Shown one piece after another: positions 19,190 to 30,699 of a DNA stretch of 64,000 nucleotides. Position 1 is the first letter of the stretch; each line of letters begins with the position of its first letter. Under the pieces are notes generated by a model. That model was not told the DNA's origin, made no database searches, and saw only the letters and a list, made by a program, of their open reading frames with translations. The stretch comes from Prochlorococcus marinus str. GP2 (GTDB taxonomy: Bacteria; Cyanobacteriota; Cyanobacteriia; PCC-6307; Cyanobiaceae): assembly GCF_000759885.1 (NCBI RefSeq), contig NZ_JNAH01000008.1, positions 248,001 through 312,000 on the forward strand. Reading direction: 5' to 3'. The translations under genes were made by a program, and so were the position numbers.

Positions 19190-19230
19190 GTGTTTTGAGT
19201 AAGTAAAAGTTTTAATTAAAGGGTTGAAAT

Positions 19231-19347
19231 TTAACCCTGACGTTGTTTATTGCGAGGTCTTTTCTTGTTAATAACATAGATTTTACCTCTTCGCCTCACG
19301 ATCTGATCGTCAGGACTAATTTTTTTGACTGAAGATCTTACCTTCAT
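19231..19347 (-). CDS. rpmJ: 50S ribosomal protein L36 (38 aa)
   Basis: I read this short gene directly from the reverse complement. It begins [20 protein letters not shown] and ends [12 protein letters not shown], the typical end of L36. The CxxC zinc pair of the standard form is replaced (SPDDQIVRR), so this is a zinc-free variant. Its position between adk and rpsM is the normal one. It falls below the size limit of many gene finders. infA and map, which flank it in many bacteria, are absent from this cluster. Confidence 0.95.
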   Translation of the reverse strand: MKVRSSVKKISPDDQIVRRRGKIYVINKKRPRNKQRQG

Positions 19348-19392
19348 AAGGGTTTTTGCAAATAAACGTTAATTTTATATTCTACATCATCA

Positions 19393-19941
19393 TCAAGCCA
19401 TTTTTTGTTTGATTTCTGAGGAAATAGTTTTTAAATCTCTATCTGCATCAATATACTCAAGTAATGAAAGATCTTTGAAATATTGAATCAATGGTTCTGT
19501 AGTTTTTTTATAAATTTCAACCCTTTTTCTGATAGTCTCTTCAGTATCATCTTTCCTTCCTCTCAAAAGCAAACGCTTTATAAGAACTTCTTCGGGAATA
19601 TCTAAGTAAAAAACAAGTTCTAAAGGCTGGTTTATTTCAATTAAGACATCATTCAATGAATTTGCTTGAGATAAATTTCTTGGGTAACCATCTAAAATCC
19701 AACCTTTATTATCCTTGTCTAAATTTTGCCTTACTATTTTCAATACAAGTTCGTCACTAACAAGTTCTCCACGATTAATGATATCCTTTACTTCTTGACC
19801 GAGGATAGTATTCATTTCGATTTCTTTTCTTAATAATTCCCCTGTGGAAAGGTGCAAGTAAGAATTTGTTTGACTTAGTAATTCTGCCTGAGTCCCTTTC
19901 CCTGCTCCCGGTGCCCCTAAAAATAATAGATGTTTTTTCAT
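19393..19941 (-). CDS. adk: Adenylate kinase
   Basis: Adk catalyses ATP + AMP = 2 ADP. The P-loop [10 protein letters not shown] is at residues 9-18, followed by HLSTGELLR and [10 protein letters not shown]. At 182 residues it is the short form with a small LID, without the zinc-binding insertion. Its ATG overlaps the secY stop codon by one base (TAATG), which points to translational coupling with secY. Confidence 0.97.
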   Translation of the reverse strand: MKKHLLFLGAPGAGKGTQAELLSQTNSYLHLSTGELLRKEIEMNTILGQEVKDIINRGELVSDELVLKIVRQNLDKDNKGWILDGYPRNLSQANSLNDVLIEINQPLELVFYLDIPEEVLIKRLLLRGRKDDTEETIRKRVEIYKKTTEPLIQYFKDLSLLEYIDADRDLKTISSEIKQKMA

Positions 19942-21260
19942 TAATTATTAATTAGTCCCTCATACCTTTGAGAAATAACATAAGTTTGAATTTGTTTAGA
20001 AGTATCAATAGCCACACCCACAAGAATAAGTAATGAAGTTGCTCCTAAACCTTGAAAGGTCTGTACATTTGTCGCTCTTTCTACCGCAGCTGGGATGATA
20101 GCTACTGAACCCAGAAATAAACCTCCTAATAATGTCAACCTATTTTGTATTCCTGAAAGGTATTTTGCTGTATTAGTTCCTGGTCTAACTCCTGGTATTG
20201 CAACTCCTCCTTTTTTGAGATTTGATGCCACATCAACTGGATTAATCGTGAGGGATGCATAAAAATAAGAAAATCCCAAAATCAAAGAGAAAAATGTCAG
20301 CGCATATGGCCATGGATTTGAAGATCCAGGATTTAAACTGCTAGCTAATTTTATTAAAACTGGATTGCCCGTAACATTTGCAATAGTTATTGGTAAAAAA
20401 ATTAAAGCGGATGCAAAGATAATAGGCATAACACCCCCTGCATTTAATTTTAAGGGTAAATAACTTTGTCTTGTAGGAAGTAATGTTGCATTTCCTATTT
20501 GTCTTTTTGCACTAACAATTGGAATACGTCTTGCTCCTTCTTGAACAAAAATTATCCCAACAATTGTCAATAAAAATACTCCAAGTAATACTGCTATACC
20601 TAATACATCTCCTCTATCACCAGTTTGGGCTTTTTCAATAGTTGAGCTTAAAGCCTTTGGTAAAGTCGAGACGATATTCAAAAAAATTACCAATGAAGCG
20701 CCTTGTCCTATTCCTTTCTCTGTAATAATTTCACTGAACCACATCACCAACATTGATCCAGTAACTAATGCTATGGAAGTTTGCAAAACAAATGTAGTTT
20801 CACTTATCCCCTCAATTGCATATTGTTTAAGAATTAAAGAAAAAATAATACTCTGTAAAAACCCCCAGCCTAAAGAAACATATCTAGTTATTTGAGCAAT
20901 TTTTCTTCTACCCGCTTCTCCTTCATTTTTTTGTAAATCTTCAAGAACAGGCAATGAAGCAGTTAGAAGTTGGATAATAATTGATGCATTGATAAAAGGA
21001 AGTATGCCTAATGCAAATATTCCTAGAGTAGAAATTCCTCCGCCAGTAAAAATATCTAAAAAACCTATTAATTGACCTCCTTGATCTATAAAACTTTTAA
21101 AAGCAACTCTATCAATACCTGGCATGGGGATATAAATACCAAGTCTTACTAAAAGAAGAAGACCTAAAGTTGTTAAAACTCTACTTCTTAGCTCTTTATT
21201 TAAAAATAATTGGGATAGTATTTCAGAAGCGCTAGGATTTCTACTTTTGTTAACAAACAT
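19941..21260 (-). CDS. secY: Preprotein translocase subunit SecY
   Basis: SecY is the channel of the Sec translocon. The 439-residue protein shows about ten hydrophobic helices and the family motifs [11 protein letters not shown] near 47 and [18 protein letters not shown] near 355. In cyanobacteria it serves both thylakoid and plasma membranes. It sits between rplO and adk in the spc operon. Confidence 0.98.
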   Translation of the reverse strand: MFVNKSRNPSASEILSQLFLNKELRSRVLTTLGLLLLVRLGIYIPMPGIDRVAFKSFIDQGGQLIGFLDIFTGGGISTLGIFALGILPFINASIIIQLLTASLPVLEDLQKNEGEAGRRKIAQITRYVSLGWGFLQSIIFSLILKQYAIEGISETTFVLQTSIALVTGSMLVMWFSEIITEKGIGQGASLVIFLNIVSTLPKALSSTIEKAQTGDRGDVLGIAVLLGVFLLTIVGIIFVQEGARRIPIVSAKRQIGNATLLPTRQSYLPLKLNAGGVMPIIFASALIFLPITIANVTGNPVLIKLASSLNPGSSNPWPYALTFFSLILGFSYFYASLTINPVDVASNLKKGGVAIPGVRPGTNTAKYLSGIQNRLTLLGGLFLGSVAIIPAAVERATNVQTFQGLGATSLLILVGVAIDTSKQIQTYVISQRYEGLINN

Positions 21261-21289
21261 TTTGAACTTACCTAAATTTTTTAGTAAAT

Positions 21290-21748
21290 TTATTTATTAA
21301 CTATAAGCTCGCAAGATCCACCTGCGTCCTCAATTTTTTGTTTTGCAGCTTTCGTGAATGCATGAGCTTGGACTTTTAACTTTACATTAACTTTTCCGTT
21401 ACCAAGGATTTTTAAAGGAAATTTTGGCTTAAAGATCAATCCTTTTTTAACTAGTGAGTCTAAATTAACAGTATCGTTATCTTTAAAGTCATTTAATTTA
21501 TCTAAATTTATAATAGAAAAATTTTTTTGATTAATTATTTCAAAATGCTTTAATTTTGGAACTCTTCTATATAAAGGCATTTGGCCACCTTCAAAACCTG
21601 GACGAGTTGGTCTCCCAGAACGTGACTTTTGACCTCTCATTCCAAAACCACAAGAAGCTCCCTGACCAGCAGCAATACCCCTACCCTTTCTTAACTTTTT
21701 CTTTCTAGAGCCAGAGTTTGATTTAAGTGAATTTAATGTTGAAGTCAT
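21290..21748 (-). CDS. rplO: 50S ribosomal protein L15
   Basis: This is a 152-residue L15, starting at the ATG of [24 protein letters not shown] three codons upstream overlaps the rpsE stop and is less likely. The glycine- and basic-rich signature [19 protein letters not shown] follows. rpmD (L30), which precedes rplO in many bacteria, is absent here, as is usual in cyanobacteria. Confidence 0.97.
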   Translation of the reverse strand: MTSTLNSLKSNSGSRKKKLRKGRGIAAGQGASCGFGMRGQKSRSGRPTRPGFEGGQMPLYRRVPKLKHFEIINQKNFSIINLDKLNDFKDNDTVNLDSLVKKGLIFKPKFPLKILGNGKVNVKLKVQAHAFTKAAKQKIEDAGGSCELIVNK

Positions 21749-21753
21749 AATTT

Positions 21754-22374
21754 TCAAGAATAGAGCTGTTCAAGTGAGATTCCTCTCTCCCTTGAGGCAG
21801 ATTTGTGTGTTCTTAATTGTGAAAGAGCTACCATAGCCGCTCTTGCATTATTCAAAGGTGTTTTACTACCTAATCTTTTTGCTAAGACATTTTTTATGCC
21901 CGCTAATTCTAAAACTGTTCTAATTGAACCACCAGCAATTACCCCTGTACCTGGAGCAGCTGGCCTAATAAGTACATTAGCAGCACCGTCTCTACCTTTT
22001 GATAAAGTTGGTATTGAATTATTTGGAGTTAAAGGAACCCTAACAAGATTCTTTTTACCATCTGAAACTCCCTTTCTCACCGCACCAATGACATCTCCTG
22101 CTTTACCAACTCCAACTCCAACTTGACCTTTCTCATTACCTACAACAACTATTGCTCTAAAACTCATTTTTTTTCCACCCTTAACAGTTTTAGAAACGCG
22201 TCGAATTTGAACAACTCTTTCTTGCCAATCAGAATCTCTCTCAAGATTTTTTGAATCACCTCTTTTATTTCTTTTTCGATCATTACGATTATTCTTTTTT
22301 TGTTCAACAGGCATAGCTCCAGGAACTTTATCATTCTTGGATTGAATTTCTTGTTTTGTTGGAGTGTCAGTCAT
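21754..22374 (-). CDS. rpsE: 30S ribosomal protein S5
   Basis: S5 with both domains: the N-terminal double-stranded-RNA-binding fold ([21 protein letters not shown]) and the C-terminal domain around [18 protein letters not shown]. At 206 residues it is longer than the E. coli protein because of a charged, Asn/Lys/Arg-rich N-terminal extension of about 50 residues, a feature common in cyanobacteria. It follows rplR by 15 bases. Confidence 0.98.
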   Translation of the reverse strand: MTDTPTKQEIQSKNDKVPGAMPVEQKKNNRNDRKRNKRGDSKNLERDSDWQERVVQIRRVSKTVKGGKKMSFRAIVVVGNEKGQVGVGVGKAGDVIGAVRKGVSDGKKNLVRVPLTPNNSIPTLSKGRDGAANVLIRPAAPGTGVIAGGSIRTVLELAGIKNVLAKRLGSKTPLNNARAAMVALSQLRTHKSASRERGISLEQLYS

Positions 22375-22389
22375 AGTAAAAAATAAAAG

Positions 22390-22758
22390 TTAGAATTCTA
22401 GGCCAGCTTCACGGGCAGCATCTGCAAGTGCCTTTACTCTGCCGTGATATAAATTTCCACCACGGTCAAAAATAACTTGCTTAATACCTTTTTTTATAGC
22501 TCTCTTTGCTAATAATTTTCCAACAATGGAAGAAGATTTACAATCAGAGGGTAATTTCTCAGATTTTTCTCTTATTTCCTTATCAACAGTGGAAGCTGAG
22601 CAAATAGTTATTTGAGCGCTATCATCAATAACCTGTGCATAAATATGGTTATTCGAGCGAAAAACAGACAATCTTGGACGCGTTGCATCTCCAATTAAGA
22701 ATCTCCTTAATCTTCTATGTCTTTTTTGGGTTTGTAATTTCCTGGAAAATTTGGTCAT
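22390..22758 (-). CDS. rplR: 50S ribosomal protein L18
   Basis: This is a 122-residue L18, the 5S rRNA-binding protein. It has the N-terminal [20 protein letters not shown]-like basic region, the motif [17 protein letters not shown] and the C-terminal end [17 protein letters not shown]. It lies 14 bases after rplF. Confidence 0.97.
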   Translation of the reverse strand: MTKFSRKLQTQKRHRRLRRFLIGDATRPRLSVFRSNNHIYAQVIDDSAQITICSASTVDKEIREKSEKLPSDCKSSSIVGKLLAKRAIKKGIKQVIFDRGGNLYHGRVKALADAAREAGLEF

Positions 22759-22772
22759 TTTTTTAATTGGAA

Positions 22773-23312
22773 TTATTTTTTGCCAGATTTACCAGCTTTT
22801 CTGAGAATTCTCTCATCATGGTATTTAATTCCTTTACCTTTATATGGCTCTGGAGGTCTAATTGATCTGATTTTTGCTGCCTCATTGCCAACAATTTCCT
22901 TATCAATTCCAGATACAGTAACATTTGTATTACTCTCAACTTTGTATGTTATACCATCAGGGGGGATCATTTCTACAGGATGGCTATATCCTGCACTTAC
23001 AACTAGATTTTTACCTTTTACTTGTGCTCTTGATCCAACGCCAACAATTTCTAATTTCTTTGAAAAACCTTGAGTAACCCCTTCAACCATATTTGCAATT
23101 AAGGCTCTACATAATCCATGTCTCTGCCTTGAATATATTTTGGTTGTAGTAGGACTTACGACAACAGTATTATCTTTCTTATCAAAACTAACTCCCTCAG
23201 GCATGAGACGTTTTAACTCACCCTTTGGGCCTTTCACGGTAACTGTTAATCCATCAAAATCAACTGTAACTTTCTCAGGAATAAGTACTGGTGTTTTTCC
23301 GATTCTTGACAT
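22773..23312 (-). CDS. rplF: 50S ribosomal protein L6
   Basis: This is a 179-residue L6 made of two repeated domains. The C-terminal rRNA-binding signature [16 protein letters not shown] is complete, and the N-terminus [14 protein letters not shown] is typical. It follows rpsH by 12 bases. Confidence 0.98.
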   Translation of the reverse strand: MSRIGKTPVLIPEKVTVDFDGLTVTVKGPKGELKRLMPEGVSFDKKDNTVVVSPTTTKIYSRQRHGLCRALIANMVEGVTQGFSKKLEIVGVGSRAQVKGKNLVVSAGYSHPVEMIPPDGITYKVESNTNVTVSGIDKEIVGNEAAKIRSIRPPEPYKGKGIKYHDERILRKAGKSGKK

Positions 23313-23324
23313 GATTAATTCTCC

Positions 23325-23726
23325 TTAATAAACATAGCAGAGGACTTCGCCGCCAATGCCTTGCTTTCTAGCATCGCGATCACTCATAACGCCTTTAGAA
23401 GTTGAAATTATGGCAACTCCAAGACCTCCAAGAACTTTTGGTAAACCTCTAGTATTTTTATATACTCTCAATCCAGGTTTACTAACTCTTTGCATAGATC
23501 GGATAGTAGGAAATTTGTTTTTACCACTATATTTGAGACCGAGTATTATTTGTGATTTATAACCTTCACCTTCCTCATTAATATCAGAAATGAATCCCTC
23601 CTTTTGAAGCACTTTGGCGATACTTAAGGACATTTTTGAACCTGGGATTGTTGTTGTTGTATGCTTTTTTTGACTCGCATTTCTAATTCGAGTAAGCATA
23701 TCTGAAATAGGATCGTGATTTGACAT
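23325..23726 (-). CDS. rpsH: 30S ribosomal protein S8
   Basis: This is a 133-residue S8 with the N-terminus [17 protein letters not shown] and the C-terminal signature [21 protein letters not shown]8 represses the spc operon in E. coli. Whether that holds here cannot be seen. rpsN (S14), found before rpsH in many bacteria, is absent, as expected for cyanobacteria. Confidence 0.98.
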   Translation of the reverse strand: MSNHDPISDMLTRIRNASQKKHTTTTIPGSKMSLSIAKVLQKEGFISDINEEGEGYKSQIILGLKYSGKNKFPTIRSMQRVSKPGLRVYKNTRGLPKVLGGLGVAIISTSKGVMSDRDARKQGIGGEVLCYVY

Positions 23727-23735
23727 AGTTTTAAT

Positions 23736-24275
23736 TTAATTCTTACTAAAAGGCATTCCTAACTCCTGTAAAAGAGCTTTACCTTCTTGATCTGATTTTG
23801 CACTTGTGACAATAGTTATATCCATACCTCTTATTGAATCTATTTTATCAAAAGAGATTTCAGGAAAAATCAATTGCTCTTTCACTCCAACGGTATAATT
23901 CCCTCTCCCATCGAAACTTTTTGGATTAACTCCTCTGAAGTCTCTTATTCTTGGTAAAGCTAGATTTATAAATCTCTCCAAAAAGGAATACATCCTGTCT
24001 CCTCTCAAAGTAACAGTACAACCAATTGGCATGCCCTCACGAATTTTAAAACCCGCGATAGCTTTTTTAGCCCTAGTTACAAGGGCCTTTTGTCCTGTAA
24101 TTGTTGCCATTTCGTTTAAAGAGGCTTCTAGAGCTTTTGAATTTGAAGCTGCCTCACCAAGACCTCTGTTAACGTTGACTTTGACAACTTTAGGTACTTG
24201 ATGAATATTTTTAAGACCAAGTTCCTTTAAAAGTTTTGGTCTTATTGATTCTTTGTAGCGATTTTTTAGAGTCAT
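23736..24275 (-). CDS. rplE: 50S ribosomal protein L5
   Basis: This is a 179-residue L5, which binds 5S rRNA and the P-site tRNA. Signatures include [15 protein letters not shown] and [14 protein letters not shown]. It follows rplX after 74 bases, one of the widest gaps in the cluster. I see no gene in the gap. Confidence 0.98.
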   Translation of the reverse strand: MTLKNRYKESIRPKLLKELGLKNIHQVPKVVKVNVNRGLGEAASNSKALEASLNEMATITGQKALVTRAKKAIAGFKIREGMPIGCTVTLRGDRMYSFLERFINLALPRIRDFRGVNPKSFDGRGNYTVGVKEQLIFPEISFDKIDSIRGMDITIVTSAKSDQEGKALLQELGMPFSKN

Positions 24276-24349
24276 AATTTTTTGTTAATTCTGGTCTTTG
24301 TCAGAATTGATAAATTAGAAAAAGTTGAAATCTGGTTTCTGGTGAAAAA

Positions 24350-24706
24350 TTAATCAATTACTTCACCAGTTTTCTTCAATCTTCTTTTCTTCACTCCCTC
24401 TTTATCAATAAAGTATTCAATCTTACTTGTAAGATTTTTATCCTTTGAAAAAAACATTACATTTGATGCATGTAAAGATGCTTCTTCTGTAAGTATTCTT
24501 CCAGTTTCTCCTTCCTGAGTTGGTTTTACATGTTTAGTCCTAAGGTTAATTCCCTTTACAACTACTCTATTTTGAAGAGGGATAGTTTTTAAAACCTCAC
24601 CAGTTTTCCCTTTATCCTTGCCATTAATTACTTTTACCAAATCTCCAGTTTTGATTCTCATTTTTATTCTCTGGGAATTTTTCTTTTGTTTTAATGAGTC
24701 CAACAT
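24350..24706 (-). CDS. rplX: 50S ribosomal protein L24
   Basis: This is a 118-residue L24 with the KOW motif ([18 protein letters not shown]) near residues 21-38. The protein carries an N-terminal extension of about 15 basic residues compared with E. coli. The start codon abuts the rplN stop codon directly. Confidence 0.97.
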   Translation of the reverse strand: MLDSLKQKKNSQRIKMRIKTGDLVKVINGKDKGKTGEVLKTIPLQNRVVVKGINLRTKHVKPTQEGETGRILTEEASLHASNVMFFSKDKNLTSKIEYFIDKEGVKKRRLKKTGEVID

Positions 24707-25072
24707 TTAAATCACCTCCGGAGCAAGAGAAACAATCTTTGTATAATTTTTATCCCGCAGTTCTCTAGCTACAGGACCAAAGACTCTGGTACCTTTTGGA
24801 TTCTTATCTTCATTAATCAATACTGCTGCATTGTCATCAAATCTGATTGAATTACCAGTATTTCTTCTTAAAGTTGCTTTAGTTCTGACGATAACAGCTT
24901 TAACAACTTCAGATTTCTTAACTCCCATATTAGGAAGAGCATCTTTTACAGTTGCTACGATTACATCTCCGACGTGCGCATACCTTCTATTAGAACCTAA
25001 AACCCTAATACATTGGAGTCTTTTTGCTCCGCTATTATCGGCAACTGTTAAATAAGTTTCTTGTTGAATCAT
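24707..25072 (-). CDS. rplN: 50S ribosomal protein L14
   Basis: This is a 121-residue L14 with the signature NSGAK-type N-terminus ([20 protein letters not shown]) and the C-terminal [20 protein letters not shown]. Its start overlaps the rpsQ stop by four bases, consistent with translational coupling. Confidence 0.98.
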
Positions 25073-25335
25073 TTTTTAACCTCCTTAGCCTGACTTGTTT
25101 TATTGAGAATCTCTTGTATTGCCCATCTTTTATGAGCACTGAGCGGTCTAGTTTCTCTAATTTTAACTCGATCACCTAAAACACATGTATTTTCTGGATC
25201 ATGCGCCTTATATCGTGTAGTTCTACTTACGATTTTTTTATAAGTGGGATGTGGATATCTGTTAATGACAGCAACAACAACTGTTTTATCCATTTTGTCG
25301 CTGACAACAGTACCAATTCTTTCTTTAAGTGCCAT
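25069..25335 (-). CDS. rpsQ: 30S ribosomal protein S17
   Basis: This is an 88-residue S17 with the core [16 protein letters not shown] and the signature [13 protein letters not shown]. It overlaps rplN by four bases and starts six bases after rpmC. Confidence 0.97.
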
Positions 25336-25341
25336 AACTAA

Positions 25342-25560
25342 TTAATCAGAAGTTGTTTTAGAAGCAGATTGACTCTTACTGAGAGTGAGTAATTGCGCAA
25401 CTTGTTTCTTGATAATTTTAAATTTATGAGTTTCATTGAGCTGTCTTGTAGCTTGCTTGAATCTCAAATCAAAAAGATCTTTTCGTAATTGATCAATCTT
25501 TTCAGTAATTTGTTCAGAATTTAATTTTTTAAATTCCTTAAGTGACTCTGAGTTTTTCAT
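25342..25560 (-). CDS. rpmC: 50S ribosomal protein L29
   Basis: This is a 72-residue helical L29 with the core motif [17 protein letters not shown]. Its start overlaps the rplP stop by four bases. Confidence 0.96.
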   Translation of the reverse strand: MKNSESLKEFKKLNSEQITEKIDQLRKDLFDLRFKQATRQLNETHKFKIIKKQVAQLLTLSKSQSASKTTSD

Positions 25561-26039
25561 TGTTTAACCTCCTCTTGAGATTTTTTACTATTTTTTGTAT
25601 TTTCTTGGGAGGAGTTTTCTAGATTTTTATCAATGGAGATAAATTTAGTTTTTACAGGAAGTTTGTATTGAGCCAGACGCATAGCTTCCTTTGCAGTTTC
25701 CTCAGTGATATCCTCACCACCCATTTCAAAAAGTATTCTTCCAGGTTTTACAACTGCGACCCAAAACTCTGGGTTACCTTTACCAGAACCCATTCTGGTT
25801 TCGGCAGGTCTCATGGTTACAGGTTTATCAGGAAATATTCTAATCCAGATTTGACCACCACGTTTGATATATCTGGTCATAGCTCTTCTGCTTGCTTCAA
25901 TCTGACGTGCAGTTACCCAGCCACAGTCTTGAGCTTGGAGAGCAAATTGACCGAATGCAATAGTATTACCTTTTGAGGCTACACCCCTCATTCTGCCTCT
26001 ATGTTGTTTACGGAATTTAGTACGTTTTGGACTAAGCAT
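25557..26039 (-). CDS. rplP: 50S ribosomal protein L16
   Basis: L16 begins [19 protein letters not shown] and carries the signature [20 protein letters not shown]. At 160 residues it has a charged C-terminal tail some 20 residues longer than in E. coli. It overlaps rpmC by four bases and follows rpsC by 11. Confidence 0.98.
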   Translation of the reverse strand: MLSPKRTKFRKQHRGRMRGVASKGNTIAFGQFALQAQDCGWVTARQIEASRRAMTRYIKRGGQIWIRIFPDKPVTMRPAETRMGSGKGNPEFWVAVVKPGRILFEMGGEDITEETAKEAMRLAQYKLPVKTKFISIDKNLENSSQENTKNSKKSQEEVKQ

Positions 26040-26050
26040 TTTTATACCTC

Positions 26051-26782
26051 CTATGAATTCTCATTTGAACGATCCTCAAATTGCTGAGGTCTTCTACTAG
26101 CTTTCCTCTTAGGGCTCGCACCCACAGGGATAGTTTGTTCTTCTTTGGGGAGAACTTCACCTTTGAAAACCCAAACTTTTATGCCTAAGACACCGTAAGT
26201 TGTATTAGCTTCACGTGTTGCATAGTCAATTTCAGCTCTCAATGTATGTAATGGAACTCTACCTTCTCTAGTCCATTCAGTTCTAGCTATTTCAGCACCA
26301 TTCAACCTTCCCCCTACTTGAATTTTTAGACCTAAGACTCCAGCCCTTTGAGCTCTTTGTAAGGCCATTCTTATAGTTCTTCTAAAGGCGACTCTTTTTT
26401 CAAGTTGTTGTGCAATATATTCAGCTAGTAAAAAAGCATCAGCATCTACGCGCTCAACTTCTACAACGTTTATTCTAACTTGCCTTGTTCTATCCCCTAT
26501 AGTTTTTTGAATGCCAGATCTTAATTCTTCAATCCCACTTCCTTGTCTTCCAACTATAACTCCTGGTCTTGCTGTTTTTAATTCAAGTTCCAATTGGTCA
26601 GCTTTTCTAGCTATTAAAACATCGCTAATGCCTGCTGCTCCATATTTTTTTTGTATGAAGGTACGAATTTTAAAATCTTCTTGGAGAAGAATTGGATATG
26701 TCTTAGAAGTAGCAAACCACTTAGAGCGATGCTCTTGTGTAATTCCTAATCTTAGTCCTGAAGGATGTATTTTATGTCCCAT
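26051..26782 (-). CDS. rpsC: 30S ribosomal protein S3
   Basis: This is a 243-residue S3 with the KH-domain motif [16 protein letters not shown] and the C-terminal domain motif [20 protein letters not shown]. The start overlaps the last base of rplV. The C-terminal tail is charged and likely disordered. Confidence 0.98.
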   Translation of the reverse strand: MGHKIHPSGLRLGITQEHRSKWFATSKTYPILLQEDFKIRTFIQKKYGAAGISDVLIARKADQLELELKTARPGVIVGRQGSGIEELRSGIQKTIGDRTRQVRINVVEVERVDADAFLLAEYIAQQLEKRVAFRRTIRMALQRAQRAGVLGLKIQVGGRLNGAEIARTEWTREGRVPLHTLRAEIDYATREANTTYGVLGIKVWVFKGEVLPKEEQTIPVGASPKRKASRRPQQFEDRSNENS

Positions 26783-27168
26783 TAGTTTTGTACCTCCGTA
26801 TTAGTTTTAGCAGGAGCAGATTCAACAGAAATACTGATGTGGCAAGTCTGTTTTTTAATTGAAAAAGCTCGACCTTGAGCTCTGGGCCTATACCTTTTCA
26901 TTACTGGACCACTATTAGCCCATGCAGAAGAAATAACTAAGGTTGATGGATCCATTCCAAGGTTATGTTCTGCATTGGCAACCGCAGATCTTAAAACTTT
27001 AGTGATGGGGTCTGTAGATCTGTAAGGCATAAATTCCAACATAATCAATGCATCTCTATAAGACCTACCCCTTATCTGATCCAAAACTCTTCTCACTTTA
27101 GAGGCTGATCCGCGAACGTAATTCCCATGAGCAATTGCTGTTTTTGTTGTTTCAGGTGTTTTTGTCAT
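26782..27168 (-). CDS. rplV: 50S ribosomal protein L22
   Basis: This is a 128-residue L22, with the tunnel-hairpin signature [20 protein letters not shown]. The N-terminal motif [17 protein letters not shown] is standard. It overlaps rpsS by four bases at the start and rpsC by one at the end. Confidence 0.98.
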   Translation of the reverse strand: MTKTPETTKTAIAHGNYVRGSASKVRRVLDQIRGRSYRDALIMLEFMPYRSTDPITKVLRSAVANAEHNLGMDPSTLVISSAWANSGPVMKRYRPRAQGRAFSIKKQTCHISISVESAPAKTNTEVQN

Positions 27169-27443
27169 GATTTTGCTCCTTTCTTATCTCTTAAATGACC
27201 TCGGTAAGTGCGTGTAGGAGCAAATTCACCAAGTTTATGACCAATCATTTGTTCAGTAATAAATACTGGAATGTGAGTCTTGCCATTATGTACGGCGATT
27301 GTGTGACCGATCATTACAGGTAAAATCGTAGAGGATCTCGACCAAGTTTTGATAACAGACTTGTCATTATCAGTATTTTGTTTTTCTACCTTCTTGAGCA
27401 GGCTATCTGCTATGAAAGGTCCTTTTTTTAGTGAACGTCCCAT
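27165..27443 (-). CDS. rpsS: 30S ribosomal protein S19
   Basis: This is a 92-residue S19. I start at the ATG of [16 protein letters not shown], the universal S19 N-terminus. An upstream in-frame extension runs into the rplB coding sequence and is not credible. The signature [20 protein letters not shown] is present. Confidence 0.98.
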   Translation of the reverse strand: MGRSLKKGPFIADSLLKKVEKQNTDNDKSVIKTWSRSSTILPVMIGHTIAVHNGKTHIPVFITEQMIGHKLGEFAPTRTYRGHLRDKKGAKS

Positions 27444-27480
27444 GATTATGTAAAAGAAATTGGAATAATAAATGAAGTAA

Positions 27481-28344
27481 TCAAGAGTCTCTTCCTCCTC
27501 TACTCCTCTTAGAAACACGACGACGTCTTCGAACAACTAATTTATTACTTGGTTTGTTCTTTTTACGTGTCTTTAATCCAAGAGCTGGTTTACCCCATGG
27601 AGTAACTGGTCCTGCTCTACCAATTGGTGCTTTTCCCTCTCCTCCTCCATGTGGATGATCACATGGGTTCATTACACTACCTCTCACTTGAGGCCTTCTT
27701 CCAAGCCATCTTCTTCTTCCTGCTTTACCTAAGCTAGTATTTCTTATTTCAGAATTACCAACTTCACCAAGAGTTGCGTAGCATTCTTTTCTTACAAGTC
27801 TTACCTCGGTAGATGGTAGTTTTAAAGCAACATAATCTCCCTCTTTTGCCATAACTTGAGCACTAGCTCCTGCGGATCTAACCATCTGAGCACCCCTACC
27901 TGCATATAACTCAACACAATGAACACTAGATCCTAATGGCATAACAGAAAGTGGCATTGCATTACCATCTTCAATTGGAACACTTTCTCCAGATATGACA
28001 TTCTGTCCGACTTTTACTCCTGCTGGAGCGATAATATATCTTTTTTCCCCATCTTCGTAGAATAAAAGTGCCAGCCTTGCATTTCTATGAGGATCGTAGT
28101 GTATAGCTGCAACTTTAGCGTTGATGTTTCTTTTATCTCTTCTAAAGTCAACTAATCTATATTGCCTTTTGTGACCACCTCCACGATGACGACAAGTGAT
28201 AACTCCACGATTATTTCTGCCTTTAACTCTATGTTTTGAAACTATTAGTGATCTTTCAGGTTTTGCACTTGTTATTTCACTAAAGTCAGTAACTACTCTT
28301 TGCCTAGTACCAGGTGTATAAGGTTTAAATTTACGGATTGCCAT
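27481..28344 (-). CDS. rplB: 50S ribosomal protein L2
   Basis: This is a 287-residue L2, central to peptidyl-transferase assembly. The signature [20 protein letters not shown], with the catalytic-centre-proximal His, is present. The N-terminus begins [17 protein letters not shown]. It follows rplW by 12 bases. Confidence 0.98.
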   Translation of the reverse strand: MAIRKFKPYTPGTRQRVVTDFSEITSAKPERSLIVSKHRVKGRNNRGVITCRHRGGGHKRQYRLVDFRRDKRNINAKVAAIHYDPHRNARLALLFYEDGEKRYIIAPAGVKVGQNVISGESVPIEDGNAMPLSVMPLGSSVHCVELYAGRGAQMVRSAGASAQVMAKEGDYVALKLPSTEVRLVRKECYATLGEVGNSEIRNTSLGKAGRRRWLGRRPQVRGSVMNPCDHPHGGGEGKAPIGRAGPVTPWGKPALGLKTRKKNKPSNKLVVRRRRRVSKRSRGGRDS

Positions 28345-28356
28345 GATTAAAACTCC

Positions 28357-28659
28357 TTAAGATTCTGGAAATAGTTGGATTTTGTCTCCTTCAGCAAGAC
28401 GCACAATTGCCTTCTTGACCTGAGAACGTTTACCAGAGAATTTCCCGACTCTTCTTGTTCTCCTGGGAGGATTCATAGTGTTAACTCCTATCACTTTAAC
28501 ACTGAATAAGGCTTCAACAGCAGCCTTTATTTGTGGTTTTGCCGCTCTATGATCTACTTCAAAAGTATATTGGTTAAGATCTAGTGCATTTGTAGCTTTC
28601 TCAGTAATAACTGGCTTTCTTATTACATCGGCTAAACGAGAATCGAATAATTTACTCAT
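28357..28659 (-). CDS. rplW: 50S ribosomal protein L23
   Basis: This is a 100-residue L23, the protein at the exit-tunnel mouth that docks trigger factor and SRP. Motifs [15 protein letters not shown] and [19 protein letters not shown] are clear. It overlaps rplD by four bases. Confidence 0.97.
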   Translation of the reverse strand: MSKLFDSRLADVIRKPVITEKATNALDLNQYTFEVDHRAAKPQIKAAVEALFSVKVIGVNTMNPPRRTRRVGKFSGKRSQVKKAIVRLAEGDKIQLFPES

Positions 28660-29288
28660 GATGCATAAACCTCCTGAATTTTATCTAAAGCTGATTGCCC
28701 TATAACCAATTTATTAGCATTGAGAATATCAAATACATTTAATTGATCGGCGGCAATTAATTTTACTTTTTCGATATTATTGATGGATTTTTTTATAACA
28801 TCGGACGGACTATCAAGAATAACCAAAACTTTTTCAGTTTTTTGTATACCCAATCGAGCAAGGCCATTGATGATCTCACTTGTTTTAGGCTGCTTTAAAC
28901 TAGATCCAAAATCTTCAACGGCCTTCATATCAGATACTCTAGACATAAGTGCTGTTCTAAGAGCTAACCTACGTTCCTTACGATTCATATCAAGATTATA
29001 AGAACGTGGCTTCGGTCCAAAAATAATTCCGCCACCAGGTCTTAAGGGTGTCCTTATTGATCCTTGACGGGCTCTTCCCGTACCTTTTTGTTTATAGGGT
29101 TTTCTACCGCCCCCACGCACTTCAGATCTTGTCAAAGTTGATGCTGTTCCCTGTCTTTTATTTGCTAGCTGTCTAAGGACTGCTCTATGCATTAAGTCTG
29201 CCGAAGAAGTTTCCTTAGCAACTGCTAAATCAAGAGAAACTTTGCCGGATTTTTTACCATCCCACTTAAGAGTTTCAAGTGTTGTCAT
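28656..29288 (-). CDS. rplD: 50S ribosomal protein L4
   Basis: This is a 210-residue L4 with the extended-loop signature [20 protein letters not shown]4 autoregulates the S10 operon in E. coli. No homologous leader is proven here. It overlaps rplC and rplW by four bases each. Confidence 0.97.
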   Translation of the reverse strand: MTTLETLKWDGKKSGKVSLDLAVAKETSSADLMHRAVLRQLANKRQGTASTLTRSEVRGGGRKPYKQKGTGRARQGSIRTPLRPGGGIIFGPKPRSYNLDMNRKERRLALRTALMSRVSDMKAVEDFGSSLKQPKTSEIINGLARLGIQKTEKVLVILDSPSDVIKKSINNIEKVKLIAADQLNVFDILNANKLVIGQSALDKIQEVYAS

Positions 29289-29938
29289 GATTTTTCACCT
29301 CCTTTTTTTCCTACAACATTATTTGGCTTAATGTTTATTATTGAGCCGGGCTTACCTGGTACAGAACCCTTTACTACAAGCAAATTTTTCTTATCATCAA
29401 TTTTTAGAACTAACAAACCTTTAGTAGTAATCTGTTTTCCTCCATATCTTCCTGCCATTCTTTTTCCAGGATAAATTCTGCCTGGAGTTGTTCCTGCACC
29501 TGTAGATCCAGGTGCTCTATGATTTTTTGAACCATGACTCATAGGACCTCTGCTAAAACCATGTCTTTTCTGGTAACCAGCGAAACCTCTACCCATAGAT
29601 TTGCCACTGATATCAACTTTTTGACCAACCTCAAAATATTTTACAGTTATTTGATTTCCGATTTCATAAGATGAAGTTTCTTCAACCCTATATTCTTTCA
29701 AATGCTTTAAAAGTTCTTCACCTGATTTCAACAAATGTCCCTTTTCAGGCTTACTTATATGCTTATCTTTGGACAAGCCATAACCTATTTGAACGGCAGT
29801 ATAACCATCCAAAGCGTTTGTTTTCAATTGAGTGATACGGCAAGGACCAGCCTCGATAAGAGTAACTGGTACCGAATTACCTTTCTCGTCGAAAAGTTGG
29901 GACATGCCCAATTTCTTTCCTAAAATTCCTATAGACAT
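29285..29938 (-). CDS. rplC: 50S ribosomal protein L3
   Basis: This is a 217-residue L3 with the signature [20 protein letters not shown]. It is the first gene of this cluster on the minus strand. rpsJ (S10), which precedes rplC in most bacteria, is not here, in keeping with the cyanobacterial arrangement where S10 is placed with the elongation-factor genes. The promoter must lie in the 279-base gap to ndhN. Confidence 0.98.
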   Translation of the reverse strand: MSIGILGKKLGMSQLFDEKGNSVPVTLIEAGPCRITQLKTNALDGYTAVQIGYGLSKDKHISKPEKGHLLKSGEELLKHLKEYRVEETSSYEIGNQITVKYFEVGQKVDISGKSMGRGFAGYQKRHGFSRGPMSHGSKNHRAPGSTGAGTTPGRIYPGKRMAGRYGGKQITTKGLLVLKIDDKKNLLVVKGSVPGKPGSIINIKPNNVVGKKGGEKS

Positions 29939-30217
29939 AAGACTAAATTAGGCTAGCTCGTAATGATTTTTAAATTATCTAAAACCTTCAGTTATTAAGG
30001 TGAAGTTAATAAAAAAACAATTAATTAAGGTTGAGACTTATCTGAAAATCTAGATAGTTTCTCCTGGGATAAACCCACCTGTGTTTTTAACGAAACGCTA
30101 AAAATGTGAAATTTTACAGAGGCTCGGCTAGCTTGCGAGCTTAAAAATTCACTGAGTTACAATTGTACATCATCAAGTACCATAAAATAAAATAAAATAG
30201 AAATAAAGGAAATTTTT
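29939..30217. promoter_or_regulatory. Divergent rplC/ndhN intergenic region with hairpins
   Basis: I see no gene here. It should hold the promoter of the whole ribosomal cluster on the minus strand and the ndhN promoter on the plus strand. Possible hairpins include GCTCG (30122-30126) with CGAGC (30136-30140), TATCT (30039-30043) with AGATA (30052-30056), and ACCTT (29984-29988) with AAGGT (29997-30001). ndhN has a good ribosome-binding site, AAGGA at 30206-30210. The hairpins could form a ribosomal-protein leader, but this is inference. Confidence 0.45.
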
Positions 30218-30694
30218 ATGCCATTACTGCTTACTGGGAAAAAGTTTCATAACGATTTAAAAACTAACAAATGTCTTGCAATCTTTGCTCCTCTTGAAGG
30301 TGGTTATGAAACTCGTCTTTTGAGGAGAATGAGGGCCAAGGGCTTTAAAACTTTTATAACCTCAGCAAGAGGGCTTGGAGATCCAGAAGTCTTCTTGCTC
30401 AAATTGCATGGCGTTAGACCACCGCACCTTGGTCATCAAAGCGTTGGAAGAAATGGAGCACTCGGGGAAGTTCAACAAGTTATCCCACAAGCTTCTGAGT
30501 TATTTAATGAAAATGATAAAAATAAATTACTTTGGTTATTAGAAGGTCAAGTATTGTCTCAATCTGAATTAGAAAGCTTAATAGAGATTTGTACTAACGA
30601 TAATAAGCTAACTATAGTTATTGAAATGGGTGGTTCAAGAAAACTTGAATGGAAACCGTTAAGTAATTACATTTTAGATGAATTTGAAAGTTAA
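30218..30694 (+). CDS. ndhN: NAD(P)H-quinone oxidoreductase subunit N (NdhN)
   Basis: NdhN is a cyanobacterial and chloroplast-specific, stroma-facing subunit of the NDH-1 complex, which runs cyclic electron flow around photosystem I and respiration. The 158-residue protein begins [18 protein letters not shown] and carries the conserved [20 protein letters not shown] region. AAGGA seven bases before the ATG is a good ribosome-binding site. ldpA follows five bases after its stop, a pairing seen in other cyanobacteria. Confidence 0.96.
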   Translation: MPLLLTGKKFHNDLKTNKCLAIFAPLEGGYETRLLRRMRAKGFKTFITSARGLGDPEVFLLKLHGVRPPHLGHQSVGRNGALGEVQQVIPQASELFNENDKNKLLWLLEGQVLSQSELESLIEICTNDNKLTIVIEMGGSRKLEWKPLSNYILDEFES

Positions 30695-30699
30695 ATTGT

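Noticed and set aside
30165-30180. GTAC...GTAC near the ndhN start
   Set aside because: The half-sites are eight bases apart instead of four, so it is not a LexA box.
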